A stretch of 64,000 nt of DNA from Porphyromonas vaginalis (GTDB lineage Bacteria; Bacteroidota; Bacteroidia; Bacteroidales; Porphyromonadaceae), in contig NZ_CATQJU010000001.1 of the NCBI RefSeq assembly GCF_958301595.1, positions 1,612,001-1,676,000 on the forward strand. The letters run 5' to 3'. The notes below the pieces were generated by a model. That model searched no databases. It saw only the letters and a list, made by a program, of their open reading frames with translations, and was not told the origin of the DNA. This document shows, piece after piece, positions 10,094 to 19,466 of this stretch. Positions within the stretch are counted from its first letter, which is position 1. Every line of letters starts with the position of its first letter. The translations under genes and the position numbers were made by a program.

Positions 10094-11374
10094 ATGAAGT
10101 ATATAGACAGACTACTACAAGGAGCCCCCGTCGAGTGGCGTCCCCTCGGCGAGGTCGGAGAGTTCACCCGAGGCAGTGGGTTACAGAAGAAAGACTTCAC
10201 CACAGAAGGTGTTGGGTGTATTCACTACGGTCAGATATATACCCATTATGGAACATTCGCTTTTGAAACAAAGACATTTGTGTCGGAGGAGTTTGCCCAA
10301 AAAGCACGCAAAGCTCAGTGTGGGGACTTAGTAATCGCCACAACAAGCGAAAATGATGAAGACCTATGTAAAGCTGTAGCTTGGCTAGGTAAGGATGAAG
10401 TAGTAGTAAGTAGTGATGCTTGCTTTTATACACACAAGATGGCTCCTAAGTATGTCTCCTACTTCTTTCAGTCAACACACTTTCAAAAGCAAAAAAGAGC
10501 CTTTATCACTGGAACTAAGGTCAGACGTGTAAACGCTAAAGACTTAGCTAAGATAGAAATCCCTATCCCGCCAGTGGCGGTGCAGGAGGAGGTGGGGCGG
10601 GTACTGGACAAATTTACAGAGCTGGAAGCGGAGCTGGAGGTAGCACTGAGCACCGAGCTGGACTGTCGCAGGCGACAGTACCAATACTACCGTGATGCGC
10701 TCCTCACGTTCGACCTCTCGCCGAGCGACGGGCTGTGCCACAGCCCCCTCTTCCCCGCCCCCTTTGCTGTCGAGTGGCGCTCCCTCGGTGAGGTCTTCGA
10801 GATGAGAAACGGCTATACTCCCTCAAAGTCTAATCCTTCCTACTGGGAGGGGGGAACAATCCCTTGGTTTCGGATGGAGGACTTGAGGACAAGTGGTCGC
10901 ATACTAGAGGACTCTATACAGCATATCACTCCAGAGGCAGTCAAAGGCAAGGGACTCTTTAAGGCAGACTCTATCCTTATGGCTACAACAGCTACAATAG
11001 GAGAGCATGCTCTCCTAGTAACTGAGTCACTAGCGAACCAGCGCTTTACTAACTTTGAGATACATGAGTCACTGTTAGGGGCTATCACACCTATGTTTGC
11101 TTACTATTACTTCTTCCGTATCTGTGAGTGGTGCAAGCGCAATGTCTATGAGAGTAGCTTCCCCTCAGTCGATATGAAAAAACTCCGAAAAGTCCGTTTC
11201 CCCATTCCACCGCTGGCGGTGCAGGAGCGGATTGTGGAGATACTCGACAAGTTTGACACGCTGGTGAACTCGATTAGCGAGGGATTGCCTCGTGAGATAG
11301 AGCTACGACGCAAGCAGTACGAGTACTACCGAGACGCACTCCTCTCTTTCGAACCTCTAACCTCTAATCTCTAA
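10094..11374 (+). CDS. hsdS: Type I RM specificity subunit HsdS (system 1)
   Basis: A 426-residue protein with two target-recognition domains, each starting with an EWR.LGEV motif (residues 14 and 223 regions). Each is followed by a conserved helical spacer ending in similar blocks, QYQYYRDALLTF and QYEYYRDALLSF. The recognition domains are more AT-rich than the conserved parts, as is usual for exchangeable domains. The two similar conserved blocks would allow domain swapping by recombination. The last five codons and the stop are made of TTAGAGG-type heptamer repeat (see 11348-11398). Confidence 0.95.
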   Translation: MKYIDRLLQGAPVEWRPLGEVGEFTRGSGLQKKDFTTEGVGCIHYGQIYTHYGTFAFETKTFVSEEFAQKARKAQCGDLVIATTSENDEDLCKAVAWLGKDEVVVSSDACFYTHKMAPKYVSYFFQSTHFQKQKRAFITGTKVRRVNAKDLAKIEIPIPPVAVQEEVGRVLDKFTELEAELEVALSTELDCRRRQYQYYRDALLTFDLSPSDGLCHSPLFPAPFAVEWRSLGEVFEMRNGYTPSKSNPSYWEGGTIPWFRMEDLRTSGRILEDSIQHITPEAVKGKGLFKADSILMATTATIGEHALLVTESLANQRFTNFEIHESLLGAITPMFAYYYFFRICEWCKRNVYESSFPSVDMKKLRKVRFPIPPLAVQERIVEILDKFDTLVNSISEGLPREIELRRKQYEYYRDALLSFEPLTSNL

Positions 11375-11398
11375 TCTCTAACTTCTAACCTCTAAAAC
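11348..11398 (+). repeat. Heptamer array (CTCTAAY) across hsdS stop and hsdR leader
   Basis: About seven tandem 7-base units of CTCTAAC/CTCTAAT/TTCTAAC fill the end of hsdS and the gap up to two bases before the hsdR ATG. They supply the hsdS stop codon and occupy the place of the hsdR ribosome-binding site. The family is the reverse complement of the TTAGAGG arrays at 34.5, 39.9, 50.3 and 60.4 kb. Confidence 0.85.
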
Positions 11399-11400
11399 CT

Positions 11401-14400
11401 ATGTCACAGTACAAGACGATCGCACAGTTGCCGAACTACATTGTCCTAGAGGACTACACCAAGTACGCTGCCCTTGCGGAGCCGCCCGCAGGCTATCAGT
11501 CGGAGGCGCAGCTGGAGCAAGAGTTGATCAAGGACTTAAAGGGGCTGGGCTACCAGTACCGCCCAGACATACACACGCCCGCAACGCTTCTAGCCAACCT
11601 GCGGGAGCAGCTGGAGCGACTCAATGAGGTGACCTTTACCGATGAGGAGTGGCAGCGCCTTCTCAGAGAGTACCTAGATAACCCTAGTGAGGGCATCATA
11701 GATCGTACGCGCAAGGTGCAGCGTGAGTCTGAGTGGGACTTTGTTTTTGACGATGGGCGTATGCAAAACATACGGATCGTGGACAAGAAACTCATCTCAC
11801 GCAATCAGGTGCAGGTGATCAATCAGTTTGAGCAGACGGGCAGCGAGGCAAACCGCTACGATGTGACGATCCTAGTCAATGGTCTGCCGATGGTGCAGGT
11901 AGAGCTGAAGCGGCGTGGCGTGGCGATACGTGAGGCGTTTAATCAGGTGCATCGGTATAGTAAGGAGAGCTTCAACAGTGAGAACTCGCTCTACAAGTAT
12001 CTGCAGATCTTTGTCATCTCCAACGGCACCGACACCCGCTACTTTGCCAATACGTTGACACGTGATAAGAATAGCTTTGACTTTACGATCAACTGGGCAC
12101 TGGCAAACAACAAGCCGATCCGCGACCTGAAGGACTTTACGGCGACCTTCTTCCAGCGCAATACGCTCCTCGAGGTGCTCCTGCACTACTCGGTCCTAGA
12201 CGAGAGCAATACGCTTCTGATCATGCGTCCCTATCAGATCGCCGCCACCGAGCGACTGCTCTGGAAGATACGTAGCTCTTACCAGGCTAAGCTCTGGAGC
12301 AAGCCCGAGGGTGGAGGCTACATCTGGCACACGACCGGCTCGGGCAAGACGCTCACGAGCTTTAAGGCGGCACAGCTGGCGACGCAGATTGACTTCATTG
12401 ATAAGGTCTTCTTCGTGGTAGACCGCAAGGATTTGGACTACCAGACGATGAAGGAGTACAAGCGCTTTGACGAGGAGAGTGTGACTGGCTCCAAGAGTAC
12501 GGCTGGGCTGAAGAAAAACATCGAGACGACGAAAGGCAAGATCATCGTCACGACGATCCAGAAGCTCAACAACCTAATCAAGAGTGAGAGCAGTCTAGCG
12601 GTCTACAATGAGCAGGTGGTCTTTATCTTTGACGAGTGTCACAGGTCGCAGTTTGGCGAGGCGCAGCGTAACATACGGCGTAAGTTCAAGCGGTACTACC
12701 AGTTTGGCTTTACCGGCACGCCCATCTTCCCGGAGAATGCGCTGGGTGCCGATACGACGGCAAGTGTCTTCGGCCAGCAGCTACACGCTTATGTGATCAC
12801 CGATGCGATACGTGATGAGAAGGTGCTGAAGTTTAAGGTGGACTACAACACGGTACTCCCACAGGCTCAAGCTGTCGAGCAGGAGCAAGATGAGGAGAAG
12901 CTACAGAGTGCAAAGAATAAGGCACTCCTGCTACACCCTGAGCGCATTCGTAAAGTGTCTGAGCATATCCTCACGGTCTATCGTGACAAGACGCACCGCA
13001 CACTGGGGGATAGTATGGGCTTCAACGCTATGCTTGCCGTGAGCAGTGTAGAGGCTGCGAAGCTATACTATCAGGAACTGACACGGCTACAGGTTGGTGC
13101 GACTCGTCCGCTACGGATCGCTACGATTTTCTCCTATGCGCCCAATGAGGAGCAGCGTGCTATCGGTGAGATTATGGATGAGGGCTTCGAGCCGTCGGCA
13201 CTGGACTACAGTGCTAAGGAGTTTCTCTCGCAGGTGATCGAGGAGTACAACGCTGCCTTTAAGGTCAACTTTGGGGTGGATAGCGATGGCTTCCAAAACT
13301 ACTATCAGGACCTCTCGAAGCGTATGAAGGATCGTGAGGTGGATCTGCTGATCGTGGTGGGGATGTTTCTCACAGGCTTTGATGCGCCCCGTATGAATAC
13401 GCTCTTTGTGGACAAGAACCTGCGCTACCATGGACTGCTGCAGGCGTTCTCCCGTACGAATCGTATCTACGATGCTACGAAGACGCTGGGCAATATCGTT
13501 TGCTTTAGAGATCTAGAGCCAGCGACGATCGAGGCCTTGAGACTCTTTGGCGATGAGAAGTCGCCCTATGAGATTCTAGAGCGGAGCTACAAGGAGTATC
13601 TGGAGGGCTTTACGGATGAGCAGACTCATCAGGCGCAGCGCGGCTATATGGAGGTGGTGCAGGAGCTACAGAGACGCTTCCCCGATGTGGACGAGATAGA
13701 GAAGACGCAGGACAAGCGGGCGTTTGTCAAGCTCTTTGGTGAGTACCTGAGGATCGACAATGTGTTGCAAAACTTCGATGAGTATGTGCAGTTGCGGGCT
13801 TTGCAGCAGATTGACAAGGAGGATGCCGAGGCGGTGGAAACCTTTAGAGCAGCGTACGGTATCTCGGAGGAGGAGCTGGCGACGATGATGACGATGGAGC
13901 TGCTCCCAGAGCGTGCTGTGCAGAACTACCGCTCTACCTACAACGATATCCGTGAGTGGCTCCACAAGCAGCGTCAGGGTGATGCGCCTAAGGAGACGCT
14001 CCGTGATTGGGACGATGTGGTCTTTGAGGTCACTCTGCTGAAGGCGCAGGAGATAAACCTTGACTATATACTGGGGCTGATCTTCGAGCATAATAAGGCG
14101 AGCATGAGCAAGCCAGATATCGTCGAGGAGATACGACGTATCATCCGAGCTAGTGTGGGCAGTAGAGCTAAGGAGGGACTGATCGTGGACTTTATCCATG
14201 AGACGGACCTAGATGCGCTAGAGACTAGGGCGGATGTGATCACGGCTTTCTTCTCCTATGCGCAGGAGCGTCAGCGGAGTGAGGCGGAGGAGCTGATCGC
14301 TGAGGAGGGGCTAAACGCTGATGCGGCTAGGCGCTACATACAGACCTCGCTACGGCGTGAGTATGCGAGCGATCAGGGTACGGATCTCTACGACATACTG

Positions 14401-14508
14401 CCTAAGATGAGCCCGCTCAATCGAAACTACCTGACGAAGAAGCAGAGCGTCTTCGAGCGTATCGCAGCCTTTGTGGAGAAGTTTAAGGGCGTGGGCGGTG
14501 AAGTCTAG
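11401..14508 (+). CDS. hsdR: Type I RM restriction subunit HsdR (system 1)
   Basis: A 1035-residue motor-nuclease. The nuclease core shows D154 and E168-x-K170 (QVELKRR). The helicase Walker A TTGSGKT is at 311-317, motif II is FDECHRSQ near 415, motif III-like FGFTGTP follows, and motif VI is FSRTNRIYD. It translocates DNA and cleaves at a distance from an unmethylated site. Length is normal and there is no break. A strong hairpin terminator follows. Confidence 0.96.
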   Translation: MSQYKTIAQLPNYIVLEDYTKYAALAEPPAGYQSEAQLEQELIKDLKGLGYQYRPDIHTPATLLANLREQLERLNEVTFTDEEWQRLLREYLDNPSEGIIDRTRKVQRESEWDFVFDDGRMQNIRIVDKKLISRNQVQVINQFEQTGSEANRYDVTILVNGLPMVQVELKRRGVAIREAFNQVHRYSKESFNSENSLYKYLQIFVISNGTDTRYFANTLTRDKNSFDFTINWALANNKPIRDLKDFTATFFQRNTLLEVLLHYSVLDESNTLLIMRPYQIAATERLLWKIRSSYQAKLWSKPEGGGYIWHTTGSGKTLTSFKAAQLATQIDFIDKVFFVVDRKDLDYQTMKEYKRFDEESVTGSKSTAGLKKNIETTKGKIIVTTIQKLNNLIKSESSLAVYNEQVVFIFDECHRSQFGEAQRNIRRKFKRYYQFGFTGTPIFPENALGADTTASVFGQQLHAYVITDAIRDEKVLKFKVDYNTVLPQAQAVEQEQDEEKLQSAKNKALLLHPERIRKVSEHILTVYRDKTHRTLGDSMGFNAMLAVSSVEAAKLYYQELTRLQVGATRPLRIATIFSYAPNEEQRAIGEIMDEGFEPSALDYSAKEFLSQVIEEYNAAFKVNFGVDSDGFQNYYQDLSKRMKDREVDLLIVVGMFLTGFDAPRMNTLFVDKNLRYHGLLQAFSRTNRIYDATKTLGNIVCFRDLEPATIEALRLFGDEKSPYEILERSYKEYLEGFTDEQTHQAQRGYMEVVQELQRRFPDVDEIEKTQDKRAFVKLFGEYLRIDNVLQNFDEYVQLRALQQIDKEDAEAVETFRAAYGISEEELATMMTMELLPERAVQNYRSTYNDIREWLHKQRQGDAPKETLRDWDDVVFEVTLLKAQEINLDYILGLIFEHNKASMSKPDIVEEIRRIIRASVGSRAKEGLIVDFIHETDLDALETRADVITAFFSYAQERQRSEAEELIAEEGLNADAARRYIQTSLRREYASDQGTDLYDILPKMSPLNRNYLTKKQSVFERIAAFVEKFKGVGGEV

Positions 14509-14563
14509 CACGCCTCGCTGCCACCGCCGTACTCTTGTCTGATCATCGTCAGACAGATCATAG

Positions 14564-14601
14564 AGAGAAGCTCAATCGCTGAATAGCGGTTGAGCTTCTC
14601 T
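14564..14601 (+). terminator. Hairpin terminator of hsdMSR-1
   Basis: A 17-base stem (14564-14580 with 14585-14601, one mismatch or wobble) and a 4-base loop, 55 bases after the hsdR stop. The following bases are only moderately T-rich. Confidence 0.75.
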
Positions 14602-14635
14602 GCTGTTGTATCGTGCTGATGCTGTTGTACATACG

Positions 14636-14735
14636 AGTTCCAAAAAAAAAGTTCCCCGTTTGGAACTTTTTAGTTCCAAGGTAGGAACTCTTTAGTTCCA
14701 GCGGAGGAACTTTTTAGTTCCAAGGTAGGAACTTG
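14636..14735. repeat. Array of AGTTCC...GGAACT palindromes
   Basis: Four or so small palindromes in a row. Each has arms AGTTCC and GGAACT, variable 4-6 base centres (CCGTTT, AAGGTA, AGCGGA, AAGGTA), and TTTTT or CTTT spacers. Each can fold alone, or neighbours can pair. The AAGGTAGGAA core recurs in the elements at 50.0-50.3 and 60.1-60.6 kb. Confidence 0.8.
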
Positions 14736-14756
14736 AGTGAGACAAGTAACCCGTAA

Positions 14757-15140
14757 CGTTGCCCTGTGGGGACGCACGAGAGTGTTTAGCGAGAGGGCGT
14801 CCGTTGTAGAACGACATAACGTGTAACCCAGTAACCTTAAACGGGGACGGACGCACAGATCGTGCGTCCCTACAGGATTGCGTCTCGCTTTGACACAACG
14901 GACGCCCTCCGGCTAGACACTCTCGTACGTCCCTACAAATACAGGTGTTACTGCGTCTGATGGCTGACCTTGTCGTGTTGATGTGGTTTGTGTAGGGGTG
15001 GACCTGCATGTCCGCCCACAGGGCATACAACGCTCCGATGAGGACGGGCGGACACATAGGTCCGCCCCTACAGGATTACGTCTCGCTTTGACGAAAAAGG
15101 GACGCACGGTCTAGATTGACCGTGCGTCCCTACGAGTGTG
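14757..15140. repeat. REP-like array of GTAGGGACG palindromes
   Basis: Repeated palindromes of the form GGACGCAC-N4-GTGCGTCC with GTAGGGACG ends, plus variants GGACGCCCTC and GGGGCGGAC. They fill the space from the hairpin array to the next gene. The same family covers about 49.6-50.0 kb. Small reading frames inside are by-products. Confidence 0.75.
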
Positions 15141-15154
15141 TGTGCGTGTAGTGG

Positions 15155-15610
15155 CTAGCCCTTGAGTAGCTTGTGGGCTGCGCGACCCTCGACACGTGGG
15201 GGCTTGGCGTAGTGCTCCTCGTAGGTTATGTACTGAGGTGCACTACCTGGAGCGATACGGGTGAAGATCTCTGCGATGACGCCTTGCTCCTCGGGGCTGA
15301 GGGCTACGTAGCCGTGGCGTATGCGCTTCATCTCGCTGTAGCCAAACTGCCTATTGAGTTGCGCCTGTACCTGTCGCCACTGGGCTAGGGTCAGATCGTC
15401 GTAGCTCCATACGAGTCCACGGGCGTAGCGTCTCAGCTTGTACTCGTAGTAGTTGGGACAGTGGTCGTATCCGCCCGCCTTGTCGATGAGCTGGGGATTG
15501 GTGATGGTGAGCAAGCTATTGCTGTGCTCGACCTCTGAGAGAGCGTTGTGCCAGAGGGTGCACTGCTCTCGTCGGGTGCATCGTGGTGTGTAACAACTAG
15601 CGTGTTCCAT
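15155..15610 (-). CDS. Small conserved cysteine-containing protein, DUF6078-like
   Basis: A 151-residue soluble protein with an N-terminal Cys-rich start (CYTPRCTRREQC), a further Cys near residue 51 (YDHCPNYY), and a Tyr/Arg-rich middle. It resembles small Bacteroidetes proteins I recall as DUF6078, but I am not certain of the family. No membrane segment. No function can be assigned. It is read toward the REP-like array and stands alone, with about 80 bases of GGGTTAG-type repeat upstream. Confidence 0.6.
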   Translation of the reverse strand: MEHASCYTPRCTRREQCTLWHNALSEVEHSNSLLTITNPQLIDKAGGYDHCPNYYEYKLRRYARGLVWSYDDLTLAQWRQVQAQLNRQFGYSEMKRIRHGYVALSPEEQGVIAEIFTRIAPGSAPQYITYEEHYAKPPRVEGRAAHKLLKG

Positions 15611-15647
15611 AAGTTTTTTGTGTTTAGTAAATCAGTTTATTGTGCTT

Positions 15648-15690
15648 TCAGGGTTAGATTAGGGTTAGTCTGGGGTTAGTTAGAGGCTTG
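15648..15690. repeat. Short GGGTTAG/GGTTAGT degenerate repeat
   Basis: Four or five imperfect 7-12 base units (AGGGTTAGATT, AGGGTTAGTCT, GGGGTTAGTT) between the small protein gene and the end of the helicase gene. They look like a relative of the TTAGAGG heptamer family. Confidence 0.4.
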
Positions 15691-18039
15691 TTATATACGC
15701 TCTAGGTGGGTGTAGCGGATGAGTACCTCGCGGGTCCTGCCGTCGTCGAAGTGGATGGTGAGCTTGCCACCCATGGCACTCTCGATGCGCTCTATCTTGC
15801 CGTCGCCATGACGTGGATGGCGCACGCGGTCGCCGACGTGGTAGCCGTCGATGCTCTCGAGGGCGTTGACCGGCGAACTCTTCGCAAGCATCTGCTGGGG
15901 TGTTGGCTGTTGGCTATTGGCCGTTGGCTGTTGGCTGTTGGCTGTTGGCTGTTGGCTGTTAGCTGTTGGCCATTGGCTGTTGGCCGTTAGCTGATAGCTG
16001 GTACCGATGGGTGCTGCCTCCTCGTGAAGGGTGTAGTGCGTCCGTGGCAGCTCGGCGATGAAGCGGCTGGGGATCATGAGCTCGGTCTTGCCGTTGCGCG
16101 TGCGTATGCTGGTATAGCTGAGTGTACAGAGCTTTTGGGCTCGTGTGATGCCGACGTAGAGGAGTCGGCGCTCCTCTTCGATCATCTCAGCGGTGTCGAG
16201 GCTGCGCGAGGAGGGGAGGAGGTTTTCCTCTACGCCAGCGATGTAGACGTAGGGGAACTCTAGTCCTTTGGCGGCGTGGATGGTCATGAGCTGTATCCGA
16301 TCCTGCGGGGTGGCTCCGCTATGCTGCTCGACATTGTCCTGATCTTGGTTGGTCAGGAGGGGGATCTGCTGGGCAAAGGCGCTGAGCAGTTCGGTGCCAA
16401 GTGGCTTCTCGGCAAAGAGGTTGAGCGGGTCCTGTCGGTAGCGAGCCTCAAATTCGGAGGCACTGCTGACAAACTCCTTGAGGTTGTCGAGCTTGGCCTG
16501 GCTCTCGACGGTGTCTTCGCGTGTGAGCTCAGCGACGATGCCGCTCTCACGGAGTATATGTGCGATCCACTCCTCCAGCTTGGCGTAGTGCTGATAAGCG
16601 GTGGCGAGCGAGTCGATGAGGTTGACAAAAGAGGCTATCTTGTTGCGTACGCCTCGGCTGAGACCGACAGGGTCGGCACTGTCGATGGCGGCGCAGAGCG
16701 CGTCGTAGAGCGATAGCTGCGGGCTGTGCTGCTGGGCATAGAGAGCTACCTTCTCGAGGGTTTTGTCGCCAATGCCTTTGCGAGGATAGGCGATGGCTCG
16801 GCGGAGCGCCAGCTCGTTGTGCGGGTTGATGATGAGCTGGAGGTAAGCTATGGCGTCTTTGATCTCGGCACGCGCATAGAAGGCCATACCTCCGTAGATA
16901 ACGTAGGGGATGCCCTCCGAGAGAAGCACCTCCTCGAACTTACGGCTCTGCGCATTCGTGCGGTAGAGGATGGTCTGGTCAGAGAGCGGTATCTGCTCCT
17001 CATCGTGTCGCTGGGTGATGATGTCGATGAGTCGTGTCGCCTCCTCGTCGGACGAGGTGTAGTGGTAGAGCTGTAGCTTCTCGCCCTCGCCGAGGTCGGT
17101 GTAGACCTCCTTGGGGATGCGCTGCTGGTTGTGCTCGATGAGGGCATTGGCACTGCTGACGATATGGCCTGTGGAGCGGTAGTTTTGCTCTAGCTTAAAG
17201 AGCTTGGCACCGGCAAAAGCTTGCTTGAAGCTGAGGATATTGGCAATGCGTGCCCCTCGGAAGGAGTAGATGCTCTGGGCATCGTCGCCCACGGCAAAGA
17301 TGCGGTTGTGGTCAGCGACGAGGTGACGGGCTAGCTCAAACTGCGAGGTATTTGTATCCTGATACTCGTCGATGAGGAGGAAGTCTATGCCGCTCTTGAT
17401 CTCTTGGTGCGCCTCGGGGAAGTCGCGTATGAGGACGTTGAGGAGGAAGAGCAAGTCGTCGAAGTCCATCGCGTTGCTCTCCTTGCAGCGCTGGGTGTAG
17501 AGGCTGTAGAGCTTGTATAGCTCGCCCTCATGATTCATCGTATCGTACTTGCGGATCTCCTGATTGGCGGCGTAGGCTTGCGGAGAGATAAGCATGTTTT
17601 TCGCATCGGATATGCGCTTGAGGACACGCGTCGGGGTGTAGTTCTTGTCGCTGAGGTCTAGCTCCTTGATGCAGTTGCGTAGGAGTGCCTTGGTGTCACT
17701 GGTGTCGTAGATGGAGTAGTCCTGGCTGTAGCCGAGCAGTGGGGCGTAGCGCCTCAGGATACGTCCGCAGATGGAGTGAAAGGTGCCCATGCGTAGCCTA
17801 TAAGCGATGCTCTCGCCGAGCATGTCGCTGACACGCGAACGCATCTCGCCGGCAGCTTTGTTGGTAAAGGTGAGGGCGTAGAGTCGCTGGGGGGTCCACC
17901 CTTGGTCTACGAGGTGAGCGAGCTTGTAGGTGATGACGCGGGTCTTGCCTGATCCGGCCCCGGCGATGACTAGGGCGGGTCCTTCGTTATAGACGACGGC
18001 AGCTCGCTGTGCTTCGTTGAGTGCAGTGAGGTCTACCAT
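15691..18039 (-). CDS. UvrD/PcrA-type DNA helicase with a heptamer-encoded linker
   Basis: A 782-residue superfamily 1A helicase. The Q motif LNEAQRAAV is at residues 6-14, Walker A GAGSGKT at 27-33, motif II is LLIDEYQDT, motif III DAQSIYSFRG, and motif VI YVGITRAQ. The C-terminus has a Tudor-like domain (GDRVRHPRHGDGKIERI). It unwinds DNA in repair and replication-fork rescue. I chose the ATG at 18039 because an open frame further upstream has no family similarity and overlaps the SWIM protein gene, whose stop is two bases before this ATG. Residues of about 681-713, between helicase core and Tudor domain, are a TANSQQP repeat encoded by a GTTGGCT heptamer tract. Confidence 0.93.
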   Translation of the reverse strand: MVDLTALNEAQRAAVVYNEGPALVIAGAGSGKTRVITYKLAHLVDQGWTPQRLYALTFTNKAAGEMRSRVSDMLGESIAYRLRMGTFHSICGRILRRYAPLLGYSQDYSIYDTSDTKALLRNCIKELDLSDKNYTPTRVLKRISDAKNMLISPQAYAANQEIRKYDTMNHEGELYKLYSLYTQRCKESNAMDFDDLLFLLNVLIRDFPEAHQEIKSGIDFLLIDEYQDTNTSQFELARHLVADHNRIFAVGDDAQSIYSFRGARIANILSFKQAFAGAKLFKLEQNYRSTGHIVSSANALIEHNQQRIPKEVYTDLGEGEKLQLYHYTSSDEEATRLIDIITQRHDEEQIPLSDQTILYRTNAQSRKFEEVLLSEGIPYVIYGGMAFYARAEIKDAIAYLQLIINPHNELALRRAIAYPRKGIGDKTLEKVALYAQQHSPQLSLYDALCAAIDSADPVGLSRGVRNKIASFVNLIDSLATAYQHYAKLEEWIAHILRESGIVAELTREDTVESQAKLDNLKEFVSSASEFEARYRQDPLNLFAEKPLGTELLSAFAQQIPLLTNQDQDNVEQHSGATPQDRIQLMTIHAAKGLEFPYVYIAGVEENLLPSSRSLDTAEMIEEERRLLYVGITRAQKLCTLSYTSIRTRNGKTELMIPSRFIAELPRTHYTLHEEAAPIGTSYQLTANSQWPTANSQQPTANSQQPTANSQQPTPQQMLAKSSPVNALESIDGYHVGDRVRHPRHGDGKIERIESAMGGKLTIHFDDGRTREVLIRYTHLERI
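15900..15998 (-). repeat. GTTGGCT heptamer tract inside the helicase gene
   Basis: About fourteen 7-base units (GTTGGCT, GTTAGCT, ATTGGCC variants, plus-strand sense). Three units make 21 bases, encoding the 7-residue repeat TANSQQP on the minus strand. The same heptamers form intergenic arrays at 22464-22679, 34621-34710 and 50352-50420. Gain or loss of one or two units would shift the reading frame ahead of the C-terminal domain. Confidence 0.9.
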
Positions 18040-18041
18040 AA

Positions 18042-19424
18042 TTACTCTTGCTCTGCCTGGAGGATTGCGTCTAAGGTCTCGAGCAGGCGTGTGCGTCGCT
18101 GGGGATCGGCGATGGCGTCTCGTAGTGCCTGCAGGAGCTGGTGGGGGAGTAGCTCGTCGTCGCTTGCTGGCTCTTCGCTTGGCGTGGTCGGCTGCTCTGG
18201 CTCGTAGTTGCGTATGGTGGGATCGTCGGGCAGGAAGGTGATCAAGCCCGCTAACCGCTGCGGCAAACGCTCGGGCAGGTCGGTCATCGGGAAGAACTGC
18301 TTGGCATCCTCGATAAAAAGGTAGGTCGGGCCGAGCAGGTAGGGATCGATGTGCTGCGTTACGGAGGAGAACTGCAGGGGCGTGAAGAGCGACAGGTGCG
18401 GCACGGAGATGTAGAGGTGGCTGATCATGAGCCGCTTGATGGCTATGGAGAGGGGATCGGTCCACTTGCTGAGCTTTTGGCCACAAGCTACATAGACCAA
18501 GCTGTAGGCACCTGAGATGCTTGCGTTTTGCCTATTCACCTCGGAGAAGAGTGCGACGGTGACGCCCTCGGTGACACCGCGTGTCTCTAGTATCTCGTGC
18601 CACAAGCTCTGCTCCTCCTCGTCATGGACGATGATGAGCATACGCCCTGGCTCGTGGACGGAGACGAAGCGCATCATCGCTATCACAGGCTCGATGATGG
18701 CCTCGCTGTGAGGCGCGGGGATGATGCCGTAGCTCTGCCACAGGAGCTGGTAGAGTGCCTGACGCATCTCGAGGCTACTCTCGGCCTGTACGTAAGGCTG
18801 TGGCAGCTCGCCTGTGGGGAGCTTTTTGGTTACTAGCTGACGCCAATTGCTGAGACGCAGGTAGCTACGGATCATCTCGTAGACATCGTCGTAGCACTGG
18901 AAGGTGCTGGAGAGCTCCTTGGCCTCTCGGGTGATCTGGTCGATGAGGTGATAGTGCTCTGGCGGGAGCAGGGTCCCCTCGAAGTAGCGCGCCTGCCAGT
19001 CGGCGTAGAGCTCCTCTTTGCCCTTGCCTATGCTGCACTCGATGGTGCGTCCCCCCTTGTAACTGATGAAGATAGAGGTGCGATCGGGCTGGAAGGGCGT
19101 GGTACCCCAAGGATAGCCGGGCACCTCCTCCGAGAGGAAGTTGATGACCGCCTCGACATGCTTGCAGGTGCCTAGCCCGCTGGTGCGAAAGTCTAGACAA
19201 GCGCAGTAGTTGCGGTCGCTCCGTACGCCTCGAAAGGCGACACGGTAATGGTTTGACCCGCTCTGCACCATGTAGTCTCCCCAGATGCGATTGTTGTCTA
19301 GGTGGGAGACGGTAAAGTCGTTTTGCTCAGCAAACTGCTTGCGGAGGGCTATCTGCCACGCCTCGACGCTCATGCCTTCGGGGCAATAGCGGTTGGAGAG
19401 CTTCTTGGGGTCTGTCTGTTGCAT
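18042..19424 (-). CDS. SWIM zinc-finger protein (helicase-like N-terminus only)
   Basis: A 460-residue protein with a SWIM zinc finger: C74-x-C76 and C87-x-H89 (YCACLDF, TCKH). In Bacteroidetes this finger often stands before a SNF2 helicase. Here the region after it keeps a weak P-loop-less fold (LIIVHDEEEQSLWHEIL, YSLVYVACG, SHLYISVP) resembling part of a helicase domain without Walker motifs. The C-terminus is Pro/Glu-rich and acidic. It lies two bases before the UvrD/PcrA helicase ATG and 42 bases after uvrA, so a DNA-repair link is likely but inferred. Confidence 0.7.
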   Translation of the reverse strand: MQQTDPKKLSNRYCPEGMSVEAWQIALRKQFAEQNDFTVSHLDNNRIWGDYMVQSGSNHYRVAFRGVRSDRNYCACLDFRTSGLGTCKHVEAVINFLSEEVPGYPWGTTPFQPDRTSIFISYKGGRTIECSIGKGKEELYADWQARYFEGTLLPPEHYHLIDQITREAKELSSTFQCYDDVYEMIRSYLRLSNWRQLVTKKLPTGELPQPYVQAESSLEMRQALYQLLWQSYGIIPAPHSEAIIEPVIAMMRFVSVHEPGRMLIIVHDEEEQSLWHEILETRGVTEGVTVALFSEVNRQNASISGAYSLVYVACGQKLSKWTDPLSIAIKRLMISHLYISVPHLSLFTPLQFSSVTQHIDPYLLGPTYLFIEDAKQFFPMTDLPERLPQRLAGLITFLPDDPTIRNYEPEQPTTPSEEPASDDELLPHQLLQALRDAIADPQRRTRLLETLDAILQAEQE

Positions 19425-19466
19425 AGTTTTAGTAGATCAATAGGTATAGTTGGGGAGAGTGTTTCT

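Noticed and set aside
16276-16716. 146-codon plus-strand frame inside the helicase gene
   Set aside because: Mirror frame of a well-supported gene, as are the other long frames antisense to uvrA, hsdR and comM.
18040-18486. N-terminal extension of 149 codons on the UvrD/PcrA helicase
   Set aside because: The extension is Pro/Arg/Ala-rich, has no family similarity and lies antisense-frame over the SWIM protein gene. The ATG at 18039 gives the standard start.
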